Source: an uncultured Verrucomicrobiales bacterium (lineage in GTDB: Bacteria; Verrucomicrobiota; Verrucomicrobiia; Verrucomicrobiales; Akkermansiaceae). From it: DNA of 8,344 nucleotides. Of this stretch, positions 1 through 7,017 are shown piece after piece (the first letter of the stretch is position 1; every line of letters begins with the position of its first letter). The translations under genes were made by a program, and so were the position numbers. Below the pieces are notes generated by a model. The model was not told the DNA's origin, did no database searches, and worked only from the letters and a program-made list of their open reading frames with translations. The stretch spans positions 1-8,344 of the forward strand of contig CALFDI010000122.1 of NCBI GenBank assembly GCA_937952875.1, in the 5' to 3' direction.

Positions 1-678
1 AACAGGATACAAGGAATCGAATCTAGCATTGCGCTTACCTCTCAATATGCTGCTAAAATTCAAAATACACCTGAGCTAGCAGCTGCCGCTTTGAGCTCAG
101 TAAAACTGAATAAACTCACATTCGGCATGTCTGTAGATACTACTGACGCCGTTACTAAGGCCCGCATCCTATCTGAGAAAAAACCTTCATCATATTCTCA
201 CTATCTCTACACTGATGCCTTAATGGCACAGGCTATTGTAGAACTCAAAGCAGAATCACAAGAACTCGAGACATTCATCACATCATCTCTCAGAGCTGTG
301 AGTCGCGAAAATCTTATCGCCCTTATCCTCCATCATCCAAAGTATGGAAAGATTGCTCAAAAAAATGAGGCTGTAAAATTAGCTTGTGAAATTAACTTAA
401 AACAAATTCGGCGTTATCCCAATTTCACATCTTCTCTAGACTGGGCCATGGGCGCACCGTTTCTCTCTGAAGATGAAGCGGAAACTTTAAAAAGCTTAGC
501 CCTCGAATGCACACTCAAGAAACTTGAAGCTGAACTCTACACACAACTTTCACCTCATTCTTCAGCATCCGTCATCACTAACTATTTCTTAGAAATGGCT
601 CACGGAAATACTGAAAAAGCCACAGCTCTCTACGCGGCAGCGGTTGCCAATGGCATGCCTCTTCCAACTATGAATTAA
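1..678 (+). CDS. Hypothetical protein, 5' end outside window (C-terminal 225 residues)
   Basis: The frame is open from the first base of the window to a TAA at 676-678, so this is the C-terminal part of a longer protein. A TTG at 91 could serve as a start, but the upstream codons (Gln-, Ala- and Leu-rich, helix-like) read as continuous protein, so an internal start is unlikely. I do not recognise the family. The visible part is mostly polar and predicted alpha-helical, with no membrane segment, Cys cluster or nucleotide-binding motif. The end (HGNTEKATALYAAAVANG, about residues 200-217 of the visible part) resembles one helical-repeat hairpin, which is only suggestive. The transporter gene starts 49 bases downstream on the same strand, so co-transcription is possible. 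Confidence 0.75.
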   Translation, partial: NRIQGIESSIALTSQYAAKIQNTPELAAAALSSVKLNKLTFGMSVDTTDAVTKARILSEKKPSSYSHYLYTDALMAQAIVELKAESQELETFITSSLRAVSRENLIALILHHPKYGKIAQKNEAVKLACEINLKQIRRYPNFTSSLDWAMGAPFLSEDEAETLKSLALECTLKKLEAELYTQLSPHSSASVITNYFLEMAHGNTEKATALYAAAVANGMPLPTMN

Positions 679-727
679 TCGCATTTTCTCTATTGGAACC
701 TCCCAATTAAAACTTCAAACTCCTCAC

Positions 728-2437
728 ATGGCGAAGACCACACCTTCAGACACCACTGGAATGCCTAGCGGCATTCCGTATATTATAGCAAATGAAGCTG
801 CAGAGAGATTTTCCTTCTATGGAATGAAGGCTGCTCTCGCTATATTTCTCGCAAACTACTTGGGAGTCATGGGTGGCGAAAGTTTAAGTGAAAGCCAGGC
901 GACCTCTTGGGTTTCATACTTCACAGGGACCGTTTATCTCACTCCTCTCTTCGGTGCATTGATAGCAGATTCCTTCGCGGGAAAGTATAAGACGATCATC
1001 ATTCTCTCCGTTGTTTACTGTCTCGGACATTTGAGCCTCGCCTTCATGGGAGTCGGAGGAGTTGTCCAGGCATGGCTTCTTACTGGACTCGGCCTAATCG
1101 CTCTCGGAGCCGGTGGTATTAAGCCCTGTGTGTCTGCACATGTAGGAGATCAATTTGGAAAAAATAATAAACACCTTCTCCCGAAGATTTTCAACATCTT
1201 CTACTTCTCTATCAATGCGGGTGCTGTCGTTTCCAATCTAGCCATTCCTCTCATTCTGAAATGGTATGGCCCTCACCTTGCCTTCGGCATCCCAGGTGCT
1301 CTCATGGCTATTGCCACACTGTTTTTCTTCATGGGGAGGAATAAATTCGTCCACATTCCAGCAGAAGGAAGTTCATTTTTTGAAGAGATTTTCAGCCCAG
1401 AAGGGATCAAAACGATTCTTAAACTCGTTCCTCTTTATCTCTTCGTTGCTATGTTTTGGTGCCTTTTTGATCAGACTGCGACGACTCTCGTCTTTCAGGC
1501 TGAGAATATGAATTTGAATCTGCTCGGCATCACTGTCCTGCCTTCGCAGATTCAAGCATTCAATCCCTTCCTCATCCTCATACTGATCCCACTCTTCACC
1601 TACGTGATTTACCCTGCAGTGGGAAAGGTTATCAAGTTGACACCTTTGCGAAAAATTGGCGCTGGCCTCTTTCTCACAGCTCTATCCTTTGTCGTTATAG
1701 CAATGGCACAGGAAGCCATTGATCGCGGAGAGACTCCCACCGTCGCATGGCAGCTTCTTGCTTATCTGATCTTCACCACAGCAGAGATCATGATTTCGAT
1801 TGTCTGCCTGGAGTTCTCCTACACACAGGCCATGCCTAAAATGAAGTCATTCATCATGTCTATTTACCTACTCTCAGTTTTTGTAGGAAATATGATTACA
1901 GGAGTGATCAATGACGTCATCCGTATCCCAAGCATAGAGCTGACTGACAAACACAAGACATCCTACGAAACAGAACTCTCTCTTCATAAAACTCAATCTG
2001 AAGCCATCCTTGAGCAAGCAAACACAACAAACACTTTGCCAAATACTGAAGAAATAGAGAATCTCAACGGAGCACACTATACTCTCATCCACGCGAAAAA
2101 GGCACGAATCGCTTCTGCTGGACCAGATGGCAAGCTCTTAACAAAAGATGATCTTAACACATATCTGATTCTCGAAAATCTAGAAGAAGACGACAAAAGC
2201 ACTTGGCTCTACAAAGAGAAATTAAAACTCGGAATGATCGAGGAGGATAAAACTTCAGAGGCAGTGAAAGTCGAACACAGCATCGGTGGAGGCTCGAAGT
2301 TAGAAGGTGCAAGTTACTTTTGGTTCTTCACAAAACTGATGTTCATCACCGCGATTCTCTTCATCCCCTACTCGCTCATCTACAAAGAGAAATCCTATTT
2401 ACAAGGAGACGATGATTCACCTCAGATACCTGCATGA
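728..2437 (+). CDS. POT/PTR2 family proton-coupled oligopeptide transporter (MFS)
   Basis: This is a 569-residue inner-membrane symporter, expected from its family to import di- and tripeptides with protons. The family signature ExxERFxxYG is seen as E23-A-A-E26-R27-F28-S-F-Y31-G32. The second signature FYxxINxG is at F158-Y159-F-S-I162-N163-A-G165. GAGGIKP lies near residues 127-133 and FWCLFDQ at 243-249. I count about twelve membrane helices: roughly 28-46, 60-82, 88-108, 111-130, 155-178, 183-203, 230-250, 278-298, 308-327, 340-361, 375-397 and 530-551. The 6-7 loop is short, so the two extra helices (HA/HB) of many bacterial POTs appear to be absent. The segment LEFSYTQAMPKMKS (361-374) resembles PTR2-type members. 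About 130 soluble residues are inserted between the last two helices (separate entry). The ATG at 728 puts ExxER in the usual place near the N terminus; no clear Shine-Dalgarno precedes it. The stop overlaps the next gene. Substrate specificity cannot be read from sequence. Confidence 0.93.
   Translation: MAKTTPSDTTGMPSGIPYIIANEAAERFSFYGMKAALAIFLANYLGVMGGESLSESQATSWVSYFTGTVYLTPLFGALIADSFAGKYKTIIILSVVYCLGHLSLAFMGVGGVVQAWLLTGLGLIALGAGGIKPCVSAHVGDQFGKNNKHLLPKIFNIFYFSINAGAVVSNLAIPLILKWYGPHLAFGIPGALMAIATLFFFMGRNKFVHIPAEGSSFFEEIFSPEGIKTILKLVPLYLFVAMFWCLFDQTATTLVFQAENMNLNLLGITVLPSQIQAFNPFLILILIPLFTYVIYPAVGKVIKLTPLRKIGAGLFLTALSFVVIAMAQEAIDRGETPTVAWQLLAYLIFTTAEIMISIVCLEFSYTQAMPKMKSFIMSIYLLSVFVGNMITGVINDVIRIPSIELTDKHKTSYETELSLHKTQSEAILEQANTTNTLPNTEEIENLNGAHYTLIHAKKARIASAGPDGKLLTKDDLNTYLILENLEEDDKSTWLYKEKLKLGMIEEDKTSEAVKVEHSIGGGSKLEGASYFWFFTKLMFITAILFIPYSLIYKEKSYLQGDDDSPQIPA
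1925..2317 (+). other. Soluble insertion in the transporter with a GPDG/DD loop
   Basis: Residues about 400-530 of the POT transporter form a charged, Glu/Lys/Thr-rich stretch without membrane helices, between helix 11 and helix 12. If the N terminus is cytoplasmic, as in other MFS proteins, this loop faces the periplasm. It contains SAGPDGKLLTKDDL (residues 463-476, bases 2114-2155). That resembles the GPDG...T.DD loop that binds calcium near the C terminus of GspG-type pseudopilins; metal binding here is an inference. The flanks (410-432 and 483-512) look helical. Typical bacterial POT proteins have only a short loop here. The frame is continuous with the final helix, so this is a true insertion and not a frameshift artefact. 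Confidence 0.6.
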
Positions 2438-3234
2438 TCGATTCCCACTGCCATCTAGGATCTCATAAATTCTCCGAAGGAGAGCTGACAGAAATCATAG
2501 AAAATGCGAGGTCTGCTGGCATCTCTCAGATGGTGACCTTAGCGACAGATCTCCTCGATATTCCGGTCAATGTCGCTATTGCAGAGCGATTCGAGGCTGT
2601 GAAAGCTTGTATCGGCATTCACCCGTGCGATGTGCATGAGACGATCGATGACTTCCGCCCACAGCTGGAATCTCTCGTCGATCATCCGCATGTCGCCGCG
2701 ATCGGTGAAACAGGGTTAGATTACTTTCACCCTGCGCCGAGCGGGTGGTCAGATGAATCATATCGCGATCGACAGAAAGAGTTCTTGAAGCAGCATTTTG
2801 AAATAGCGGCACATTCAGGGCTCAACGTCGTGATTCATACACGTGATAAATCTGGGCAAGACTCATTTGAAGACGCACTCGCCATTTACGAAACATTCAG
2901 TAACCAAGTGAGAGCTGTTTTTCATTGTTTCATCTTCGACCTAGAGGCTGCACAGCGTGTGATCGCACTCGGTGGACTCGTCTCCTTCACAGGCATAGCC
3001 ACCTTTAAGAAGCCTGGCCATGTGCTAGATGTTGCGACTGCGCTTCCCGCTGGCACATTCATGGTCGAGACAGATTCTCCCTACCTGGCCCCTATGCCGC
3101 ATCGAGGGAAGCGCAATGAACCAGCCTACACAGCCTTTACCGCTGCGGCTATTGCCGAGGCTCGCCGTGAGACTCTTGCATCTCTAGATGCTCACACGAC
3201 TCAAGCGGCGCGTGAGTTTTTCAGAGACCTATAA
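2434..3234 (+). CDS. TatD family metal-dependent hydrolase / deoxyribonuclease
   Basis: This 266-residue protein has the normal length for TatD/YcfH/YjjV nucleases, which are TIM-barrel enzymes with two divalent metals acting on DNA ends or small phosphodiesters. All the expected metal and catalytic residues are visible: H5 and H7 in SHCHL, E92 in GETGLDYFHP, H135 in VIHTRD, H164 in VFHCF, and D214 in VETDSPYLAPMPHRGKRNEP. The ATG at 2434 overlaps the transporter stop as ATGA, which is typical of translational coupling, and it puts the HxH motif at the very N terminus as the family requires. No own Shine-Dalgarno is seen, in line with coupled re-initiation. The pairing with a peptide transporter probably reflects operon packing rather than a shared pathway. 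Which TatD paralogue this is cannot be told from sequence alone. Confidence 0.93.
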   Translation: MIDSHCHLGSHKFSEGELTEIIENARSAGISQMVTLATDLLDIPVNVAIAERFEAVKACIGIHPCDVHETIDDFRPQLESLVDHPHVAAIGETGLDYFHPAPSGWSDESYRDRQKEFLKQHFEIAAHSGLNVVIHTRDKSGQDSFEDALAIYETFSNQVRAVFHCFIFDLEAAQRVIALGGLVSFTGIATFKKPGHVLDVATALPAGTFMVETDSPYLAPMPHRGKRNEPAYTAFTAAAIAEARRETLASLDAHTTQAAREFFRDL

Positions 3235-3236
3235 GC

Positions 3237-3253
3237 ACTCGACTCACGAGTCG
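3237..3253. repeat. Short inverted repeat just after the tatD-like stop
   Basis: CGACTC at 3240-3245 and GAGTCG at 3248-3253 are perfect inverted copies. A slightly wider alternative pairs ACTCG (3237-3241) with CGAGT (3247-3251) around a five-base loop. It begins three bases after the TatD-family stop codon, where a terminator could sit, but no T-run follows on either strand. Intrinsic termination is therefore doubtful. It could be a small RNA hairpin or chance. Confidence 0.3.
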
Positions 3254-3307
3254 TTAGACCTGAAATCTCTTCTTGCTTCCGGAGGCCTTCTCTCAGAGTC
3301 TCCAATT

Positions 3308-3496
3308 ATGTTACGTGCATATGTGTTTTTATTCACCTATCTCTTTTGCACTCAGATAAGTTATTCTCAACTTATCGTTACTGAGTCCGCTGAATTCTCC
3401 GATAACTCAGCCACTCGTGAGGCATGGCTGGAAGGCATGCTCATCGGAGATTCTGTTTTTAAAGAAAACTTCGAGACAGGATACACAGAAGGCTAA
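3308..3496 (+). CDS. 5' fragment of the beta-helix gene: signal peptide and start of mature domain
   Basis: This is the 62-residue product expected if translation ends at the premature TAA. The N terminus has one Arg (R3), then a hydrophobic and aromatic core (YVFLFTYLFC), then ISYSQ, so signal peptidase I would probably cut after S20 or Q21. C14 is preceded by Phe, so a lipobox is unlikely. The mature remainder (LIVTESAEFSDNS... to FETGYTEG) ends abruptly inside what looks like a beta-rich domain. A longer reading with a start at 3188 would run inside the tatD-like gene and bury the signal peptide, so the ATG at 3308 is preferred. Confidence 0.55.
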   Translation: MLRAYVFLFTYLFCTQISYSQLIVTESAEFSDNSATREAWLEGMLIGDSVFKENFETGYTEG

Positions 3497-3649
3497 AATA
3501 TTCACAACACGTCTCTTGATGGAGATCTCACGATCACAGACACGACATCAGCAAACACTGTCACGATTACAGGGAACTCCTCATTACTAGGTGGCTCAAA
3601 CCCTGTCGGTAATTTCTCCGCAGCACACAATGAAGGAAATGCTCTCATC

Positions 3650-5605
3650 TTGGACTTTTCTACCACACCTGTTGACTACGTCGCTTTGGTAGAAATAGAT
3701 ACACGGGGAAATAATTACACCCTCACCTTCACTGATAATAGCACAGAACGCTACACTTCAGACACTACGGAAGCTGATGGAGATAGTGCTGAATTCATCG
3801 GATTCTACCGTAACGATCTCGCCCGTATTCAGTCTATTTCTATAGACGCCATCAATGGCGACAATGAATGGGCAATTGATAATCTCGAATACGGCACCTT
3901 CGAGACAATTCACGTTGATCTATCCGCCAAGGGAAACAACGACGGAACCTCCTGGAACGATGCCTTCACCGACCTCAAAGAAGCTCTTCAGTCTAGCGGC
4001 CTCCACAGTCGCCTACTCATTGCAGAAGGTGCTTATTACCCTGACACTTTCCAACCTACTTCAAATCCAGTAAATTCTATTTTTACTATCGCACAAAATA
4101 GTTCGCAAAATCTGATTGGCGGATTTCCTGAAGGAGGAGGAACGCGAGACATTGAAAATCACCGAACAATACTCAGCGGAGACATCGACCAAGATGACCT
4201 CCCTCTCAATGAATCCGTAACCGAAAGCCCAGATAATATCACCGGCGAAAATGCTAACCAAATCTTGAATATTGGCATCTCCCCCTTTCGTAGCCGCATT
4301 TCAGGCTTAACTTTCTCTGGCGCTACCTCTTTAGGCTTGGCAGTCGGGCAGCCATCCCCTGGATTTAAAAGCACCATTATTTCTGACTGCGAATTCATCG
4401 GAAATCAAGGCTTAGCCCTGACTCTTAGAGATTTCGACCAAGAGGGCACAGGCCTTACTGTTCTGCGATCAACATTTAAAAATAATCACGCAACTAGTAG
4501 ACCCGGCATAGCCATTTTTAGCAGCCCTAGGATCACTATCTCGCAGTGTGAATTCAGTCAAAATAAAGCCAGCAACAATGCAGGCGTCAGAACAGCCTGC
4601 TTCAGAGTAGCGACTGATAATAACATCTCCGAAGTCAACATTCTTTCTGACTCATCAGTCTCCATCACTGATTGCCTCTTTGAAAGTAATACGAACTTTG
4701 ATGATAATGATACTGGCAGAATACAAGTTATAGAAGTCATTAACGCTAACTTTCCCTCTATTGATAGATGTCAATTCAAAGGCAATTTTTCCACTTCTCC
4801 AATCAGTGCCATGTCAATGATACTGAGCAAAAACAATGGCCGACTGACTCTCTCCAATTCGTTATTTACTGGAAACAAAGGAGAGGACCTCATCCGTGGA
4901 GAAGGGCCTTTTTTAGGACAGGGCGTCGTGCGTCTCGCTATACATAATTGCACTATTGCAGCGAACGATCTCTTCACCCTCTATAATCAAAATGGTAGCA
5001 ACGTGAATTCATCTTTCATCGATATTTTTAACACTATTTCTACTACGAGGATAGAACCTTCATTTGGTCAGGCCGTGATCTCGCTCTCTCATTCTCAAAT
5101 CGCAGGAGAGACAGCCTCCTCTGGAGGCAATATCGACCCTGACATCGATCCTCAATTCGTAGCTCCACGACCAGCAGAGGAATCTCCGACAACACTCGGA
5201 AACTATCGTCTACGTCCGACATCACCTCTCATCGAAATTGGCAATAATAGCCAAGCAATAGGCGCACTGGACCTCGCTGGACTCAGCCGCTTCCAAGATG
5301 GTAACCAAGACGGACCAACGACTGTAGACATAGGGGCCTATGAATTCGATAATGCCCCTACCCCGCAATTCCCTGAAATTACCATTACAGACATTTTCCG
5401 CGCATCCTCTGGCCGAGTCGTTCTCACCGTCGACTCATCACTCGAGTCACCCTACATCGCTCAGTTCAATCTCGGTCTAACTCCATCCGGTTGGGAAAAC
5501 AGCACGACTGGCACCCTTTCCACAGGTAGTAATACGATCATCATCCCTAACGAAGAATTAGATATCGCTGCCGCGAAATATTTTTTCCGAGTCGTCGACC
5601 AGTAA
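3650..5605 (+). CDS. 3' fragment of the beta-helix gene (right-handed parallel beta-helix, choice-of-anchor Q-like)
   Basis: This 651-residue open frame would begin at a TTG (3650) if expressed on its own. That TTG is most likely an internal Leu codon, because the frame is open back to 3497 and no Shine-Dalgarno precedes it. Started here, the protein would lack a signal peptide, yet every recognisable region belongs to an exported protein, so independent function is doubtful. Seen in the fragment (its own numbering): rest of the N-terminal beta domain (1-82), entry motif (89-106), beta-helix rungs (about 220-440), choice-of-anchor Q-like region (about 494-566) and a C-terminal module (573-651). 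Composition is Asn/Ser/Thr/Asp-rich, as usual for secreted beta-solenoids. No PEP-CTERM, LPXTG or autotransporter barrel is visible at the C terminus. Confidence 0.6.
   Translation: MDFSTTPVDYVALVEIDTRGNNYTLTFTDNSTERYTSDTTEADGDSAEFIGFYRNDLARIQSISIDAINGDNEWAIDNLEYGTFETIHVDLSAKGNNDGTSWNDAFTDLKEALQSSGLHSRLLIAEGAYYPDTFQPTSNPVNSIFTIAQNSSQNLIGGFPEGGGTRDIENHRTILSGDIDQDDLPLNESVTESPDNITGENANQILNIGISPFRSRISGLTFSGATSLGLAVGQPSPGFKSTIISDCEFIGNQGLALTLRDFDQEGTGLTVLRSTFKNNHATSRPGIAIFSSPRITISQCEFSQNKASNNAGVRTACFRVATDNNISEVNILSDSSVSITDCLFESNTNFDDNDTGRIQVIEVINANFPSIDRCQFKGNFSTSPISAMSMILSKNNGRLTLSNSLFTGNKGEDLIRGEGPFLGQGVVRLAIHNCTIAANDLFTLYNQNGSNVNSSFIDIFNTISTTRIEPSFGQAVISLSHSQIAGETASSGGNIDPDIDPQFVAPRPAEESPTTLGNYRLRPTSPLIEIGNNSQAIGALDLAGLSRFQDGNQDGPTTVDIGAYEFDNAPTPQFPEITITDIFRASSGRVVLTVDSSLESPYIAQFNLGLTPSGWENSTTGTLSTGSNTIIIPNEELDIAAAKYFFRVVDQ
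4388..4966 (+). repeat. Protein-level beta-helix rung repeats, [C/S]-x-[F/I]-x-x-N
   Basis: Seven copies of a short motif recur in the beta-helix part, for example CEFIGN, STFKNN, CEFSQN, CLFESN, CQFKGN, SLFTGN and CTIAAN. They start at residues 247, 274, 300, 342, 374, 404 and 434 of the long 3' frame. Spacing is about 26-32 residues except for one 42-residue gap, which suggests a loop or a degenerate rung between copies three and four. The pattern fits stacked coils of a right-handed parallel beta-helix with an inward aromatic and an Asn ladder. The DNA itself is not repetitive, so the copies are old. Confidence 0.65.
5129..5347 (+). other. Choice-of-anchor Q-like region of the beta-helix protein
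   Basis: Residues about 494-566 of the 3' frame read NIDPDIDPQFV, then GNYRLRPTSPLIEIGNN, then DLAGLSRFQDGN and VDIGAYEF. This order (D/NP.F, LR..SP.I..G, DL.G..R, VDIGAYE) is the hallmark of the choice-of-anchor Q region that closes many bacterial beta-helix proteins. In the family it often precedes a sorting signal. Here it is followed by a roughly 75-residue beta-rich module. Confidence 0.7.
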
Positions 5606-5636
5606 CTATACGACTACAAAAATCGTTTCGGTGCTC

Positions 5637-5891
5637 TCACTCATCACTCTGAGCCCTTGAAATTCTTGCTTTCAAGCTTCGCCCTTCTGAACGAGGAGAA
5701 AGCTTTTCTTTCAATCGATCCTTGCGTTGTTTAATCCGAGCCATCGCATCTAGACGCTTGGTATCTCTTTTTACGACACTCTGCTCGAGCGCGAAAATGA
5801 GCTGTTCGTCCAATGTTCTACCTGTTCGCTCAGCTTCATTCACGAGCTTAGCATAGAGTTCCTCTGAGAGATTCTTAACAGTGAGATTCAT
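5637..5891 (-). CDS. FitA/VapB-like ribbon-helix-helix protein (orphan antitoxin-like)
   Basis: This 84-residue basic protein begins MNLTVKNLSEELYAKLVNEA and continues ERTGRTLDEQLIFALEQS. That matches the Arc/MetJ-type ribbon-helix-helix fold of FitA/VapB antitoxins: a beta strand (residues 2-6, the DNA-contacting part) and two helices separated by GRT. Known members form dimers that bind operator DNA and neutralise a PIN-domain RNase toxin encoded directly downstream. The tail (about 45-84) is Lys/Arg-rich and helical (MARIKQRKDRLKEKL) and could be a toxin-binding region. No PIN-domain gene is nearby: only 31 bases separate its stop from the convergent beta-helix gene. The ATG at 5891 is chosen because NLTVKNL is where the family starts; an upstream start at 5945 would overlap the end of rsgA. 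It lies 4 bases after the rsgA stop, so co-transcription is very likely. Role as an orphan regulator is inferred. Confidence 0.75.
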   Translation of the reverse strand: MNLTVKNLSEELYAKLVNEAERTGRTLDEQLIFALEQSVVKRDTKRLDAMARIKQRKDRLKEKLSPRSEGRSLKARISRAQSDE

Positions 5892-5895
5892 ACGA

Positions 5896-7017
5896 TTAAT
5901 ATCCGCGTTCTGGATGTTGTTCCCGATCGTGATCGATACGATCATTTAAGTTACGCGCTTTGATTCTATGATCACGCTTAGCTCGACGCTCGAGTGTCAT
6001 CTGGCGCTTCTTTCGGCGCATCTGTAAATGGGCTATCTCCTCATCTAATTTCAGATAGCTTTCATAGCGCATCGCATCGAGAGAACCTTCTTCGACAGCC
6101 TTCTGAATGGCACAGCCTTTATCTCCTTTGTGCTTACAATCGTGAAACTTACACTCAGCTGCTATCGCCTCTACATCTGTGAAGGAGTCGCGTAGCGTTT
6201 GCTCATTAGTCCACATCTGGATCTCACGCATTCCAGGGTTATCTACTAGAATACCCCCATCTTCTAAGACTATGAGTTCGCGCGCAGTGGTGGTATGGCG
6301 ACCTTTCCCTGTCGTCTCATTCACCTCACTCACCCACTGATAATCATCCCCTAGTAGTTGATTAATCATGGTCGACTTACCGACACCGCTCGATCCTACG
6401 ACAGTCACTGTTTCACCCTGGTTGAGATGTTTTTTTAATACATCTAGACCTTCGCACTTAGCAGCACTCGTGATATGGACGTCTGCTGATTCGGAGAGCT
6501 TCTGAATGGCGGATGCAACCTCCTCATTTTGCTCAGCTGGAAAAAGGTCAGATTTATTGACGAGTATCACTGCCTTCGATCCGCTGCGCTCGATAAGCAT
6601 GAAGTAGCGCTCCATTCGGCGGAGATTAAAGTCAGAACCGGCATCAGTCACGACGACAACAGTATCTACATTTGCCGCGATAACTTGCTCTTCACTGCTC
6701 TTCCCTGGGACTTTTCGTGAAAAACATGTCCGGCGCTGCATCCGCGCACGAATGACAGTGTCTTCATCTGTGTCACCTAGCTCGATCGCCACCCAGTCAC
6801 CCACAGCGGGCAGCTCAGCATCTGACTCTGCGTCATGATAGACCTTCCCCCCGAGTATGACCTCTACTTCATCGATATCACCTTCGTCGTCTTCATAGAG
6901 TGCTCCGTAAGTGATTTTATTATCGCGAATAAGACGTGCTGGTATCCAACCACGTTTTGCATGTGGTTCGAATTCCTTCGCCAGAATATCTGTCCATCCG
7001 AGGTCAGTGAGAGTCAT
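5896..7017 (-). CDS. rsgA: Ribosome small subunit-dependent GTPase A (RsgA/YjeQ)
   Basis: This 373-residue cytoplasmic GTPase acts late in 30S ribosomal subunit maturation. The domain order is the circularly permuted one of RsgA: N-terminal OB-fold (about 20-110, with PAVGDWVAIE), then G4 NKSD (154-157), G5-like TSA (183-185), G1 GSSGVGKST (208-216), GKGRHTTT (238-245; switch/G2), G3 DNPG (259-262), then a zinc-binding part CX4CXHX5C (C289, C294, H296, C302). G3 usually reads DTPG or DSPG, so Asn in second place is a mild variation. The C-terminal tail is long and strongly basic (MRRKKRQMTLERRAKRDHR), plausibly contacting rRNA. The ATG at 7017 gives MTLTDLGW, the usual RsgA beginning; a GTG at 7074 would extend into the divergent gene and is less likely. 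The stop lies 4 bases before the RHH gene. Confidence 0.95.
   Translation of the reverse strand: MTLTDLGWTDILAKEFEPHAKRGWIPARLIRDNKITYGALYEDDEGDIDEVEVILGGKVYHDAESDAELPAVGDWVAIELGDTDEDTVIRARMQRRTCFSRKVPGKSSEEQVIAANVDTVVVVTDAGSDFNLRRMERYFMLIERSGSKAVILVNKSDLFPAEQNEEVASAIQKLSESADVHITSAAKCEGLDVLKKHLNQGETVTVVGSSGVGKSTMINQLLGDDYQWVSEVNETTGKGRHTTTARELIVLEDGGILVDNPGMREIQMWTNEQTLRDSFTDVEAIAAECKFHDCKHKGDKGCAIQKAVEEGSLDAMRYESYLKLDEEIAHLQMRRKKRQMTLERRAKRDHRIKARNLNDRIDHDREQHPERGY

Larger units (their letters stand above)
3308..5605 (+). pseudogene. Secreted parallel beta-helix protein gene, interrupted by an in-frame TAA
   Basis: The 3308 ATG and the long downstream frame ending at 5605 are in the same frame, separated only by a TAA at 3494-3496 (codon 63). 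Codons 64-114 (3497-3649) are open and read as ordinary protein (NIHNTSLDGDLTITDTTS and onward) before any possible downstream start, so the original product was about 765 residues. Predicted order: signal peptide (1-20), an N-terminal beta-rich domain (about 40-195) ending in EWAIDNLEYG, a beta-helix entry motif (VDLSAKGNNDGTSWNDAF, about 203-220), a right-handed beta-helix, a choice-of-anchor Q-like segment (about 608-680), and a C-terminal beta module ending in YFFRVVDQ. Homologous proteins are exported surface or secreted proteins, sometimes polysaccharide-active, but no catalytic residues can be assigned. A CAA-to-TAA change (Gln) is the simplest explanation. GGAGG at 3281-3285 lies 22 bases before the ATG, too far for normal use. 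Confidence 0.8.

Noticed and set aside
692..707. ATTGG...CCAAT hairpin between the first gene and the transporter, considered as a terminator
   Set aside because: Only a 5-bp stem with a 6-base loop and no T-run. Too weak to call.
3188..3307. Longer start for the interrupted beta-helix gene at 3188
   Set aside because: It would overlap the TatD-like coding region and place about 40 polar residues before the signal peptide.
3494..3496. Recoding of the TAA inside the beta-helix gene as an amino acid
   Set aside because: TAA is not a selenocysteine or pyrrolysine codon, and other genes in this window end normally at TAA (the partial first gene, the TatD-like gene, rsgA), so a reassigned code is ruled out. 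Simple nonsense mutation or sequence error is preferred.
5656..5676. CTTGAAA / TTTCAAG 7-bp inverted repeat with a 7-base loop, considered as a terminator for the beta-helix gene
   Set aside because: It is AT-rich, lies inside the coding part of the RHH gene and has no T-run after it on either strand. It is probably incidental.
5892..5945. Longer start for the RHH gene (ATG at 5945)
   Set aside because: It would add 18 residues unlike the family N terminus and overlap the end of rsgA. The internal ATG at 5891 begins with the typical NLTVKNL strand.
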